Source: Physcia stellaris
Lineage: Eukaryota > Ascomycota > Lecanoromycetes > Caliciales > Physciaceae
Assembly (NCBI GenBank): GCA_018902385.1
Contig: JABSSW010000053.1
Location: 124,001 to 188,000, forward strand
Direction: 5' to 3'
Length of the DNA stretch: 64,000 nucleotides
Below the pieces are notes generated by a model. That model was not told where the DNA came from. It did not search any database and was given only the letters and a program-made list of their open reading frames with translations. Shown one piece after another: positions 47,270-58,908 of the stretch. Each line of letters begins with the position of its first letter. Within the stretch, counting starts at the first letter, position 1. The position numbers and the translations under genes were made by a program.

Positions 47270-48150
47270 TTATAGGTTACCTCTTTCAGCGATGAGTTGC
47301 TGCATGAGTTTCTCTTCAATCTCAAATGACTCTATGATTTCCTCGCGTAGGACGTCGTAGTTTTCTCAGTGCTTGTCTTCATGCTGATCTATTCCTCGAT
47401 TGCTCAGCCAGGGCGAAGGACTCTGCATCTCGATTGTCAGAGCGCAAGCCCACTCTAAGTCAATCAAATACTTGATGCGCCATTGATGATCGACGCAGAT
47501 GTTGGGTGGATGTAGGTCCGTGAGCGTCATTTGAAATGTTCCGCTGCTGGAGATCCTGACAACGAAATGAGGGAGTACGGCTCGCATTGCAGTCAATGCT
47601 GCCATTTGTCTTATGCGGTTAGTCTCATCGTGTATTACTTTAGACCGGTATCGTAGCAAATTTTTATGATAAGCTAGAGTATCAAGCACATATTTCTCCG
47701 TCGATGTGTAAGTTTGATGTCTTGCGAAAGCTGCTGGTACGCCTTCCTTTTCCAGGTCATGAAGGGCACAGATTAGTGGCCGAATAGTAAGACTCAATGC
47801 TCTTTCGTCATTCAGTGTGAAAAACCCAATTCGAGGTAAAGGTACCCTGCTCGAGGGAATTTACTAATCCTACGGCTCCATTGAAACCGGAAATCCCCAG
47901 ATCTAGGAATATCAACCACTGGAGCGCCTGTAGTCTCGATATTACGCATCCAGCGCCATTGGAGGTCTCGACGAGGCAGCCAGGTTGGTTGAACGCATCG
48001 CTTAGCTAGCCCATTCGGTACTCGTAGCGAACAGAACCGCTCACGAATCATAGCTATAGGCTGGGAACTCCCAAGTGTGCGGCACACAGATGGATTATAG
48101 CCATAAGCGGCTGACGACCATGCATGGCCGCGCCCTTTCATTCCTTCCAG
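47270..48150 (-). pseudogene. Aminoglycoside-phosphotransferase-family (APH) kinase, decayed
   Basis: The frame at 47797-47366 carries the C-lobe of a fungal APH-like kinase: TLTDLHPPNICVDHQWRIKYLIDLEWAC, where the usual catalytic loop HxxN and the D-L/F-E metal site are visible, then MQSPSPWLSNRGIDQHEDKH. A TGA stop then interrupts a tail that remains readable for another 30 or so codons to 47270 (LREEIIESFEIEEKLMQQL). Upstream, to about 48150, pieces of the N-lobe side appear in another frame (TTGAPVVDIPRSGDFRFQW). At least two breaks make it a pseudogene unless an unseen intron bridges the frames. Fungal APH-like proteins mostly have unknown substrates. Confidence 0.7.
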
Positions 48151-48755
48151 CAGCTAATATTTTCAAGCTCTACCCCACCCCGAGCATGACGCTGTGCCAT
48201 CTATACACCGCAAAACTCTCAAACATACTTCCCATCATGCATGGAATCCGCGGACTTATTCCAGCTCCGCAATCGCGACCACGCGGGCCAGCCAACATGT
48301 AGAACAAACAACCCCGACCTGCTACTGCGATAGAGCCTTTCGAGTTGCGTTTGGCTAGGTTTTCAAAACTGAGACCCTCCAACCGCTGTGTATTCTGTCT
48401 CTCCTAGCGTTCAAATAATTTCTGACCTAATTTTTGCTGCCGTATGCGTGCATGTTCTCACCCGATTGAGGCGAAGTCATAGAGGATCCATAAAAGCAGA
48501 CGGCGTAGACGTTTCCTGACTCGTAAGCAACTTGAACGCACCGGATGTTGGACAACTTTAGGCATGCGGTCCCTTCCGCTTATCCTTCTACGTTTTCTTA
48601 TTCAGCCGTTGATGCCTTTGGCCAATTACCACGTACTTGGCGACTGCATTAGAATGACCAGCTGAAACCATGCGGCACAGGTGACATATTCAGAACACTG
48701 CAGGGATCTCAGTTTCTCACACAGCATCCCCAAGAAAATTATCTTAGCATCAGCA
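48151..48755. other. Intergenic, no gene seen
   Basis: About 600 bp without a recognised gene. It contains the presumed promoter of the oxidase at 48756. Confidence 0.45.
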
Positions 48756-50362
48756 ATGCTCACCGCTGCGCTCTTTGTCGCGGTAGCTCTTCTGTCGCCA
48801 TATACTGTTTCGGCCCGCGACTTCAGCACTCCACGGATGGATTGTAACGCCCTAGCCAATGCCTTGCCCAGGCGCGTATACGCTCCAGGGAGCACTCAAT
48901 ACGAAAAAAGTGACCAATCTTATTTTGCCGCTTTTGAAAATGAGTTGTCCCCAGCGTGCATCGTACAGCCTCAAAATCCTGCCGAGGTGTCGATCGTCAT
49001 TAAAATTATTGCATCTGGTGCCCACGGCTACCTTGCGATCAGAAGTGGCGGGCATACGCCATGGGCCGGGGCCGCCAGCATCAACGATGGCGTTACTCTG
49101 GACTTGCAGGCTTTAAGAGGTGTTTGAGTCCATCCAGACACCGGTATTGCCTCCGTGGCGTCAGGAGAGAGATGGAGCAGTGTTTATGAGCAGCTAGGCA
49201 CCCAGGGCCTCGCTATTGCTGGTGGGCGGGTTTCAAAAGTGGGCGTCGGAGGTCTCATTACGGGAGGTTTGTCGCATCCCAGGCTCCTAAATCGTCGCAC
49301 ACTGCCATCGCTCACCTTACCCTGAGATGACACAAGGCTGAGTAGTCCTCAACAGGTGGTCTGTCCTACTTCTCTGCTGCCACTGGTTTCGTCTGCGACA
49401 ATGTCGTCAATTTGGAAGTCGTCCTTGCATCCGGAGATATCGTGCAAGCAAACGACAAAAACAGTCGTGATCTATTCATTGCGCTAAAAGGAGGTTCAAA
49501 CAACTTCGGTGTAGTCACACGCTTCGACCTACCCACGTTCGAACAAGGACAGATGTGGGGTGGAGGCATCTACTACAGTCCTTCTGTATACCCGCAGTTG
49601 GTTCAGGCTTTCACCGACTTTGCCGCATCCTCAACGCCGGACGAACTGGCTCACATCATCGTGGCCACAAGCTGGAGCGCTGGTACGGAGACTGGCGTAT
49701 CTAATATCTACTACGCCAGACCCGTTCCCGAACCGCCGTCCTTGAGACCCTTCATGGCCCTGCAGCCACAAATCTTTAAGTCTATACGGATAGACTCTCT
49801 GCTTGGCTTCGCAAACGAGCAATCCGCCTTCAGTAATGATGGTGCCCGCCAATTGTATTTCACTACGAGCTTCCGTTTAGATTCGCAACTCATGTTAGAA
49901 GCTCGCGAGCTCTGGCTTGATGCGCTAAAACATATCCAGGCTGTACCTGGCCTTATGCTCTCCCTAGTATTCCAACCCATTACCAAAGGGATGCTCGTTC
50001 ATTCTGCGCAGCGGGGCGGTAACGCACTTGGTTTGACCCCCGATGACGGGCCATTGGTGATCACCCTACTCAACAGCGTCCATACGAACCCAGTAGATGA
50101 CGATAGGGTCGTCAATGCGGTCCTTGGTCTCATCGGAAAGATCGAAGCCGCAGCAGGGAGAAGAGGCAAAGCTGCAAGATACCGTTTCACCAACTATGCG
50201 TACAGGAACCAGAGAGTTTTTGAAGGATATGGAAGTAGGAGTGTGGCGGCGATGCAAGCTGTGAGTCGAAAATACGATCCAAATGGATTCTTTCAGAAAT
50301 TGGTGCCAGGGGGTTTCAAACTATCCAGGGTTTCTGAGAATCTGTCAGATGGCGATGAGTAA
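48756..50362 (+). pseudogene. Secreted FAD-linked oxidase (BBE-like), one nonsense codon
   Basis: Exons 48756-49266 and 49356-50362 (intron 89 nt) would encode 505 residues. A signal peptide (MLTAALFVAVALLSPYTVSA) precedes a PCMH-type FAD domain: CIVQPQNPAEVSIVIKII, then IRSGGHTPWAG, where the His usually binds FAD covalently. VGVGGLITGGGLSYFSAATGF and LFIALKGGSNNFGVVTRFDL follow, with the BBE C-terminus YDPNGFFQKLVPGGFKL at the end. A single TGA at 49125-49127, between LRGV and VHPDTGI, breaks an otherwise perfect gene. No splice pair removes it cleanly. It is a very recent pseudogene, a sequencing error, or a polymorphism. Relatives oxidise sugars, alkaloids or secondary metabolites. Confidence 0.8.
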
Positions 50363-51137
50363 GCATTAGATAGTACTACCTCTCAAAGCAGCCATCTCTA
50401 GGTAACGGTTGAGTCTAAAATGTCACTTTAGTCACTGGTAAAGCTATCTCCGGATGGGGAGGTATTCATCAGTCATAGTGTGAGTGTAGCCAAATCAATT
50501 GCTTCCGTAATGTGAGGACCATCCCCTAGCACACGAAGCAGGCCGCTAACAGTTGGTCTGAAAAATACTGTACACCAATCTAGGTGCCCGATCGAAGTCT
50601 AGCGCGAGAGTCGTGGTCTTGCCGAATGCTAGCATTGAGGAAGGCGTGCCCAAATCAGACCAAACTTTTGTTTTGTCGGCTCTTCTCCATTATCGTACTT
50701 ACATGATGGAGCCAGTAAACATTACTCCCATAGAAGGCGCCTTAGAGACAGCCAGCTACTAGCCTGAGGACATCATCAGCAAAGATTGCAATACGCTTAG
50801 CATCGTGGTTATCGAGAAGCAAGCTACTCTCAGTGGCCATGCTTCTAACTTGTACCTACTTACATTAGAGCTTGGCAATGGGTTGCTTTTCTTGCACCTG
50901 TGGGACTAAGCCTCATCATGCTTAGGTCATCAACCCGAAGATCTAGCGGCTTGGCGCTGAAAATTGCCTCGACATAGCATGAGGTTCTCGGAGCACAACG
51001 ATATCATTCCAGTGACCGCCTATGCAAGCATCATCGGCTGATAAATTTTCCAACTTTACGCCCTGCATCACTTTATTATCACTCTCGGTGTCTTCTCGTC
51101 CTTAGACGATTCACAATAAGATTGTCCAACCACGAAG
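50363..51137. other. Intergenic, no gene seen
   Basis: 775 bp with stops in all frames at short intervals. It contains the presumed promoter of the gene at 51138. Confidence 0.5.
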
Positions 51138-51926
51138 ATGGAAAACCTCGACGCGCGGACTCCATCAGCTCCAAACGCTTCAAGCGCAATATCTATTACC
51201 TCAGACAAAACGATAGAGATGTTGGGCACGCAGCAAGATGCTAGGCGGCTCCCCCAAATTTGTCGCGATGATGAAAAAGCCTGCGGAGAAGATGAACCTT
51301 TACACTTTTTCCGCCTACCGATCGAGCTACGGCACAGAATATACGAGCTAGTATTTGGTAAAAGCCTCGTGTTGCGCCCTCACGAATCAGATGATGAAGT
51401 AAAACCCTGGACGAGACTCGTTGACGGGGCTCTTTTCAGCGTGAATAAGTTCTTGCGCGCTGAAGCAATGGGCTGGTTTTTCGCCAACAATAGCTTCGTG
51501 CTGAATTATGACCAGACTGGTATGGGAGGAGTATTGCCATCTTTCTTCAGGAGGAATAGGCATGGTCAGCGATCCTGGCTGCTGGACAATCTTAAGAGAT
51601 TACGGATAGAAATCGCTCTGTATCGTTGCAGTCAGCGTCAGCATGTCGAAAACACGCTCATAGAAATTTGCGATGTACTTGCAAACTGTACAGGGATAGT
51701 GGAACTTAGGATCACCTGTTTCTCCTTTCATATATCCTACGAGCCTTGGCTAGATGCGGTTATGGATGAACTTTTGGAAAGATTCTGTGTTTTGAGGGGA
51801 ATTGGCAATGTTTGGTTCACCTCTCAGTCAGATATGGCACACTTACCAAGGCACTCATTCCGCTGTATCATTGGGACGGAGAAGCAGAAAGAGCGAGTCG
51901 CCCAACTGATGATGGCAAGGGCTTGA
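51138..51926 (+). CDS. F-box-like domain protein
   Basis: An intronless frame of 262 codons. After a low-complexity start of about 55 residues comes LHFFRLPIELRHRIYELVFG, the F-box-like opening of a very large fungal family. It is followed by the typical ALFSVNKFLRAEAMGWFFANNSFVL segment. The rest (LKRLRIEIALYRC, CTGIVELRI) resembles leucine-rich-like strands. F-box proteins recruit targets to SCF ubiquitin ligases, but for this family neither targets nor Skp1 binding are established. Confidence 0.75.
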   Translation: MENLDARTPSAPNASSAISITSDKTIEMLGTQQDARRLPQICRDDEKACGEDEPLHFFRLPIELRHRIYELVFGKSLVLRPHESDDEVKPWTRLVDGALFSVNKFLRAEAMGWFFANNSFVLNYDQTGMGGVLPSFFRRNRHGQRSWLLDNLKRLRIEIALYRCSQRQHVENTLIEICDVLANCTGIVELRITCFSFHISYEPWLDAVMDELLERFCVLRGIGNVWFTSQSDMAHLPRHSFRCIIGTEKQKERVAQLMMARA

Positions 51927-52030
51927 TTGAGCCATGAAGGGCAGGCTGTACATCGAGAACCCCTTCGAATAAGGAAACACCCACCACAATGCCGGCAAAA
52001 GTCACGCTACAGCCACTCCGCAAGCAAAGT

Positions 52031-52652
52031 TCAATATAAGTACCCTATCGCCACCTTTTCTCTCACGCTATCATCACTTTCAATCTCAAATTCGAACCCG
52101 ACTCCCTCGTACGCCTGCGTAAACCTCACAAACCCAACCAATACATTCGCCCACCCCTGCCAACTAAGTGCTCGTTCATCGCCTCTTCTCAAGCCCAAAG
52201 TTTCCACCGAAAAGAGTACGTCAAACGGACTAGCTCCCCCATAGGTGACGATACGTCCATGCAATCGATCGTCGGCATGAAGATAGGACATGGCTGAGGC
52301 CATGCGTACCGCTTTAGTGATGCAGGTATGGATTTGCGTTGCATTGACATCCCAGAGGACGGAGGTTCGGAAGAAGATTATGTTGTAGGAGGTGTACTGG
52401 ACATGGTAGGTGAATGGGTCGGGCAGAGGATGGGGAAATCTAGAAAGCAAGAGCAGACGCGTTCAGTAAAAAGACAAAGTATGAGGTACTGTGGGATAAT
52501 ATGGGGGCTTACTCTGGTGCGCGTGGAGTTGTGATGTTGAAGAGTGAGGAAGGGATGGTAGCTGGGACAAGGCGGCTGGTTGGTGGTGCTGCAGCTACGA
52601 GCAGCACAAATGTTACGAAACCTAGAAGGCTCAACAGTTGCTGTTTTGGCAT
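52031..52652 (-). CDS. Small secreted protein of unknown function
   Basis: Exons 52652-52513 and 52439-52031 (intron 73 nt) give 182 residues. A signal peptide, MPKQQLLSLLGFVTFVLLVAAAP, is followed by a globular part (FTYHVQYTSYNIIFF, HGRIVTYGGASPFDVLFSVE, WQGWANVLVGFVRFTQAYEG) with only one cysteine (in THTC-like context). The pattern recurs in fungal secreted proteins without assigned function. It is convergent with the F-box-like gene; the stop codons are only about 100 bp apart. Confidence 0.75.
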
Positions 52653-54403
52653 GATGAAGTCTACTTCGGCGTTTACAACATAAGGCGCTTTGCGGTCCCT
52701 ACATACTACCTACCGCGGATATCTCGTTTGCACGACAGCTATCTAGACCCCGACTATGCGCTGGGGGTTTTCTGGATACCTTAGATCACGGATGTCGCGG
52801 TTATCGCCAAACAAGTCAAGTTAGCGACTGAGAACGTTACGTGCGCACTGATGAGCCAGAGATTTCCTACTTGCAACTTGCAGCTTGCAGGTCGAGAATT
52901 GAATGCTTAAATCATGAATCTTAAAGATGAGTAGAACTACAGAAGCAGTGCTCTTGAGAGATGTTTCACAATCGATTCCTTCAAGCTATGCATTTATCTT
53001 TTGTTCTATTTTTTGAAATCTTCTTTGCACATGTGGAAAGGCAATTGGTTCTTCTATTTTTTCCTATCTGTAGACCGAGCATCCCGGGTTCGAGCAGTTC
53101 TGAGAACATTCGAGCTCATCATTGAACTCACGCACGATCTTGCTTTTCATATGGCTGTCTTAGCTTCGTCCATTCGCCTCTCGAAAGAAAGAACTTAATG
53201 TAATCGATGTGCCAACTAATGATAAATGCCACACAAATTTGAGACGGAGACTTCAAAGGACCTCTGACATTGTGCAGATACAGTGGATGAGAAACTCTTC
53301 TACCACCAAAGGAATTCGTCTCAAAATCTCCCCGAAAAAAACGAGAGATCGCTGAATTCTCTAATCCCCTCAGAAGATTTCAAGAAGCATAATTTATCGC
53401 AAAACAAAATAGTAGATCTCAAAGCTAATAAAATAGCACCTACACACTCACTTTCGTCATATTCGTTTGACTAGAACGAGCTAAGCTACCGACATCATGC
53501 GCAAATTACAATCGACCCTCAAACGTTCACCTACCAAGCACTACTCTTTGCGATGAAGGGTTTCAAACCTTCTCGCCTCAGCATTACCGTCAAACCAGCC
53601 GACAATACTATGAACAAAGCTTTCAAGGATGTCTACTTGCGCTGCTCTCAGAAACCAGATCACTAATTAGCGCTCACCTGTGATCATTTTCTTTTCGACG
53701 GAAATTTTATTCTCGCAAGACTGTCAGGCGTACGAGGAGAGTCACGAGATGTACTACACTAACAATGTCTTTAATCTGCTACACGGGTTGGTTGGGATAT
53801 GGAGCCGAACAAAGTCTGTTTTAACACGCGAGTCGTCTGGAAAGCTACTTCGCCAATTGGGATTACGGATACAAAGTTGAAGGTGCCTTGGGGAAAGTCT
53901 TCCGGGACTGTTCGCTCTCTGTTCGAACAAGCTGTTTGGGTCTTGAGGAGCTTCGAGTCCATATGGTACAAGAACTCCTTCGGGGTGGAATCTCGCATAA
54001 CCTCAGCAGCTCTCCAAGGCGTGGTAATAGGAGAGCGGTCATCATTCAAGCCGAAGACCCTGACTACCGAAACTCGAGATAAGCTTGGATCTGAGAGGTG
54101 TTGGAATATCATGGTCGCATCATTGTCTCATTCTACGGAGGTGGGAGTACTATTTACATGTGGGCCTGACAACGTGCCAAGCCCCGTGTAGACCTCCTAA
54201 TCAGGCTTAGCGAATATTTCTGAAAAGAGGGGACCTCGGAGGTTGCACCGATGACCCCCCCGCTTAAACTCCGGAGGCCCTAACCCTGGTTGTCTGTGTA
54301 CTGTATGTCTGGTTTACGTCCATCGCAACGCGTGTGTTTTCGACCCACATCCAGAGACTTCTAGCCAGCTAACATTGTTAGATCACATCAGAATTACGCC
54401 AAT
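52653..54403. other. Long stretch without a confident gene
   Basis: Two segments look weakly coding: about 53498-53665 (FTYQALLFAMKGFKPSRLSITVK) and 53799-54191 (130 codons, with SLFEQAVWVLRSFESIW). Neither has a start, a family or consistent splice sites. They could be the remains of one gene. Confidence 0.35.
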
Positions 54404-55303
54404 ATGGTACCAAAGTCATTCATCCAACCAAGACGTATTATCTCCAAGATGAAAGCACCAACGAATTTAGGTCGACTTTTGGGAAACAGTATTGACAGCT
54501 ATGGATTCACACACGCACTCCGTATACCATTGCCGACACCAACGTCAAGACCTCAATTCGAACGCTCATTTCAACAGATCAAATCGGATCCTGTGGCTTC
54601 GGATGTCCACCCTGCAGCATTCTCGCCACCTGATATCCAGTACCTCGACATCGGCGCTCTTGTTCTCCAGACGCCTCAGGCCAAAGAGGATGCTCTAGGC
54701 ATATTACGAGACCTCCAACTTGACCGTAACTTATATGAGGGCAGATCAGGGAGCCATCATTCCCCCAAACCCATGGTTGTCTCCGTAGCTGGCTTAGTCC
54801 ACAACGATGTTCTACACGATTGCCGACGTCTGTATGCCCCTGTACACGATCACAGCGGCAAACTTTCCGATTTCATGCTGTCTGTGAAGGAAGTGTTCTT
54901 ATCGGCGGGGCTGATGGTAAGAAGAAAAAATGAAGATACACCGCGAGCGAAGTTGCATACTCGGATTATTGGGAACAAGCGTGTAAGAACCAAGGTTCCA
55001 AACCAATCAGCTCACATACGCCGAAAACTCGCAGGAACCGAGGCTACCGTGACAACATTAGCTTCTTGGGATTTAAGGGAATTGTACGACAAATACCGGA
55101 ACTTTTCCTGGGCGGCAGACTTTGCCTTGGAGCGGCTTTCCATAGTGGACATACATGCAGGGGATATCTGGAAAGATGGCAGAGTGATTGGTCGGGGTTC
55201 GCAAGAGTTTGCGAGTGTTCCACTCCCCGGGATCACTTATATAGGGGAACAGTCGGCACTGCAGAACGTCACCTACAACCCAACGCCATTGATTTTGATT
55301 TAG
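54404..55303 (+). CDS. AKAP7/ASCC1-like 2H phosphoesterase-fold protein, probably non-catalytic
   Basis: An intronless frame of 299 codons. FTHALRIPLPTPTSRPQ at the N-terminus, LVLQTPQAKEDALGILRDLQ, and the C-terminal WDLRELYDKYRNFSWAADFALERLSIV follow the order of the 2'-5' RNA ligase-like domain of AKAP7 and ASCC1 homologues. The two catalytic HxT motifs are not intact. The first, normally in a HLTLGV context, reads YLDIGAL, and the second, normally HATI, reads HTRI. So a binding rather than phosphodiesterase role is likely, or the gene is drifting. A second in-frame ATG about 16 codons on is an alternative start. Confidence 0.65.
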   Translation: MVPKSFIQPRRIISKMKAPTNLGRLLGNSIDSYGFTHALRIPLPTPTSRPQFERSFQQIKSDPVASDVHPAAFSPPDIQYLDIGALVLQTPQAKEDALGILRDLQLDRNLYEGRSGSHHSPKPMVVSVAGLVHNDVLHDCRRLYAPVHDHSGKLSDFMLSVKEVFLSAGLMVRRKNEDTPRAKLHTRIIGNKRVRTKVPNQSAHIRRKLAGTEATVTTLASWDLRELYDKYRNFSWAADFALERLSIVDIHAGDIWKDGRVIGRGSQEFASVPLPGITYIGEQSALQNVTYNPTPLILI

Positions 55304-57894
55304 GGTGGCATACAGATGTAGCTTCCGTCCTCGAAAACCGATTTGTTTCACTACACTGTTTTTGGCATACTGGAGGTAATCTTGGAACGATGAGATACAA
55401 GAACACTTGCACCTTGCACGGGTATTTCAGCTACAAAGATCTCGCACTCCTCGGCAATATCATTCGCTTTCAAAGGCCCGTCTTTCCCTTCAATCAACTA
55501 CGGTAGTCTATCGACTGGTTTACGATGGCGCGCCTTCCATCGACTCATCTCACCGAGATAAGTGACTGATAGGCCTGGTTCATGCGGGATTATCTTCAGT
55601 AAGACCGGGTCTCTTGAAGAACGCCAGCATCTTGGAAATGAGCGACACCAGCCTTTCAAATCTGGACCTATAATGAGAGTCTATAAGCATATGAAGACAA
55701 GGTAATCTCATATATCAGAAGCAGTGAACTCATCAATCGGATTTTTTCTAGGCTCAATTCAAGGCTTGGCAACTGGATAGACCGAATATCAATACCTCGA
55801 TCAAAGAAGCTTAAGGTTCCTTGAAAGCCTCTTCTTCCAATCGGAAATAATCATCACTAAGGGTCCCTGAATCTGGAGTGTACTGGAGCAAATCTGATCT
55901 CTCAACGTATGGGTAATGCAGCACTAGAGACGGAGGGAAGGTGGCCAATATTGACAAGGCATCCGGCTACATAACCTAAACGCTTGAGCTTGAGATCTTC
56001 CATGTTAGACGATCTGCGGAGACTCCACGACTAAACATAGCTTGATATTCAACAAACTAACCAAGCGACTGACATCAAAGCCTGATACAACCCACGGGGC
56101 CAGAACAGCGGACAAGCCAAGGACCAGCAGACCACGGGAATCGCAAGGCGATTATATTCACAAGCACCAATTATGGTCTTCCCGCATCGAGCATCGTCTC
56201 CTTCCTAATCCTTGAGATCTTGCACGTGCAGAATCGTATATATGACTTGTGCAATCATAGCGATCCATTCAGGCGCAGCATCAAGGCCGTCCCCGGAAAT
56301 AACCCTCACAAATCCGGCGCAGTACTGCACATATCTGGCAGCGAGCCAAATGACACCAAGAGGAACCTTACGACGCCGATGGACGCCAAGGGTTTTTGTG
56401 AAGGCCAGGTCGGTTCAAGCAAACATCTACAACGGAAAAATGAGTTCCTTGCTTAGAAAGGGATAATCAGCATGCATGATGGGCTTATGGTGGGAGATTA
56501 GGTGCCGTGTTGTATGAGTAGGGGGTTTTTTCTATATCTAAACAAGAATCTTCCTCCTAGCGACGATAAGCTGCTGATCAGGCGATTCGATCAAAGCTGC
56601 CAAAGCAATATGTTAGTGAACGATAAGTACGGACATGGTATCAAGCCCCGCGGTAGGTCCTCTTACAACTAAATCTTATATCTTGTAACTCGATGTATAG
56701 TTTACGGTAATTCGCTGCAGCACAAGTCCCTAACTCCAACAGCTGCCTTAGGCGCTCTTCTTGCAAAGTTCTTGTCTCATCACGATTTTTAGATACAGTC
56801 TGAGTGCAACTGACACAATGAGTGCCACAAGGCCAAGTAGTGTCTGCGTTTCAATCGTCAAATGGGCTCGTCTGGTGAAGACAGGGATATTGAAGACAAG
56901 AAGATAGGTTAGATATCAAATCATGGAGAGATCCCAAAGTGATAATGACAAGGAAGCAAGACTGTCTAAGACGTTGGGTAGGATGAAAGATGTGATAGCG
57001 TCAACATCCCCAGGGAAAAGGCTCTGAGTAGAGGCTATTCACTAAAAGCAGATGTCCACCCGTTACTTCCAATAACATACATTTCACATCTCCGTTGTCC
57101 CCGAAGAATGACCGGGTTCATCGTTGTCAAACTTTATCTGCAAGTATTATTACTGTGGAGATATGGAGTGCACGTCTATCAATAAAAAGTCAATCGCGCC
57201 ACACCGTCCTACTCCCTTTTAGTACTCATAAACAACTGTAAACCACCCCGCCTAGGCCTAGTATTCACGGTTCCGCAGTTCGAAGCACAGACCACGAACC
57301 TATTCTCCGTACTGAAGCGTTACATCGTACGCAAGATGCAATCTTGCAATATCTCACCATGTCCCGTCACACTTGAGAAGAACCATCAAGCCGAAACACG
57401 CCTGTGTTTACTCTATCCGTACGCAATCAGAGGTCCGGACGTGACCAGCAGTAGTAGAAACGGGATTTAGATTAGAAATCCTGGGTCTTGACTTAGCTTG
57501 CCAATGTTCCATCTCCACAATCAATATCCTTTCCATAGAAGCGCCGCAAATCCAGCCAACTCCAGGAATCGGAAGGTGAACGACAGAGATCGCCAGACCA
57601 AAACAAAAAAGCAAGGGGAAATCCCATGCTTTCCAGGTGCGGGATGATAAGGCCGAAGTTCAGAGTCAGACAGAGTGTTCCGCGCTTGAAGGTACAGGTC
57701 TTGTATACAGAACCTTTGATCGTATTACAACGGCCAAAGGTCTACGTTTTTTAGCTTTTCGATGTCAGCACAAGCTTTTGTGAGCTGCATAGTACTCGTC
57801 CCACAGATACCCAGAAATCAGAATTCAAATCGCTGTACTAGTCTCTCCTACTGACGCATCCAAGCTTTCACATTCGAACCCCCGACGCACCCAT
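55304..57894. other. Long intergenic stretch, no gene seen
   Basis: 2.6 kb with only short frames. The two overlapping frames of about 80 codons at 56212-56466 have no recognisable features. Confidence 0.4.
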
Positions 57895-58908
57895 CTACCG
57901 GAAACCCTCCAGTATCTCCGCAGCCAGCTCATCGTCCTCGGCGAGGATCTCCACGCTATTCGGTCTATTCCTCCCGAAGCTAGGCGCGCTGCCCATGAAC
58001 GGGCCCGCCAAGCAGGACCCATCCAACCCCACCGCATCCCTAACATCAACAACCAAACTCTCCAACTTAAGACTGGCCAAAATTTCCAACTTAAAGTACC
58101 AGATGGCACACAGTCTTTCGGCGACCCGGTTGCACTCCTGATCGAATTCCTCCATCATGGATATAGGGTCAAAGATCGCTCCCCGCTGATAACAGATCCA
58201 GGACCTACGCTCCGCGTCGCTGGTGAGTTCTTCACCCGTAAGGTCCCGCGCATCGAGACTGAGGTACACCTTCCGGATCTTGCGCCGCGCGTCCTTGTCC
58301 ATGCGCTGCAGCCATCGCAGGGAACGACCCTCCCCCCCCCTCCCGACCACGAAAAAGTTGTCCCAGAACTGGGGACCGTGCCACGCGTAATTTTCTCGGT
58401 TGAGAGCAAGCAGGATCTCGTACTTGGGAGGCTCGTAGTAGTTGCCGAGGAAGAAGTGCCGACCGTTTGGCCCGGGCGCCTGGTCTGGGAAGATGAAATC
58501 TGGATATAGGGTGCTCTCGATGAGCATCGCTTCTGTGGCTTGCTGTAACTCCTTCGGCAACTTCTCCAGACCGTGGCGGAGTGCTTCGGCGGATAAGTCG
58601 TTGGGGCCGTCTCTCGCTGGCTGATCGCTGTGCTTTTGCTCGCAAGTCTTTCGCGGCGGAAACTTGTCCTTCCAGTAGGCGCCTAGGATGTAGATGTAAT
58701 GACGAAGACGGCCTGATTCGCTGTTTGCGAAGCGGCGGATCAGAGTCTCGAATTGGGTGTCCGCCATATGTGCTAAAGTGCAATTTAAAATGACCTGGCT
58801 AGTTGGAGGTAGGTCCTGAATGACATTTTGCATTAGATGCGCTTTGGACTGGGGAAGTGCGCCCATGACATCTTCGCAAGTCTTGGGATAAGTGTTTAAT
58901 TGATCCAT
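57895..58908 (-). CDS. Hypothetical protein, conserved fungal type
   Basis: An intronless frame of 337 codons starting at MDQLNTYPKTCEDVM; the extra 15 codons upstream lack an ATG. Middle segments such as YPDFIFPDQAPGPNGRHFFLGNYY and FFVVGRGGEGRSLRWLQRMDKDARRKIRKVYLSLDARD resemble the region after the F-box-like domain in large fungal families, where measured bristles of SLRWLR and IR-x-LTI are frequent. I see no F-box itself and no catalytic motif, so I assign no function. It is soluble and has no signal peptide. Confidence 0.65.
   Translation of the reverse strand: MDQLNTYPKTCEDVMGALPQSKAHLMQNVIQDLPPTSQVILNCTLAHMADTQFETLIRRFANSESGRLRHYIYILGAYWKDKFPPRKTCEQKHSDQPARDGPNDLSAEALRHGLEKLPKELQQATEAMLIESTLYPDFIFPDQAPGPNGRHFFLGNYYEPPKYEILLALNRENYAWHGPQFWDNFFVVGRGGEGRSLRWLQRMDKDARRKIRKVYLSLDARDLTGEELTSDAERRSWICYQRGAIFDPISMMEEFDQECNRVAERLCAIWYFKLEILASLKLESLVVDVRDAVGLDGSCLAGPFMGSAPSFGRNRPNSVEILAEDDELAAEILEGFR

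Noticed and set aside
49125-49127. Selenocysteine or intron explanation for the TGA in the FAD oxidase
   Set aside because: Ascomycete fungi lack selenoprotein decoding as far as is known, and no GT-AG pair around it leaves the conserved residues in frame.
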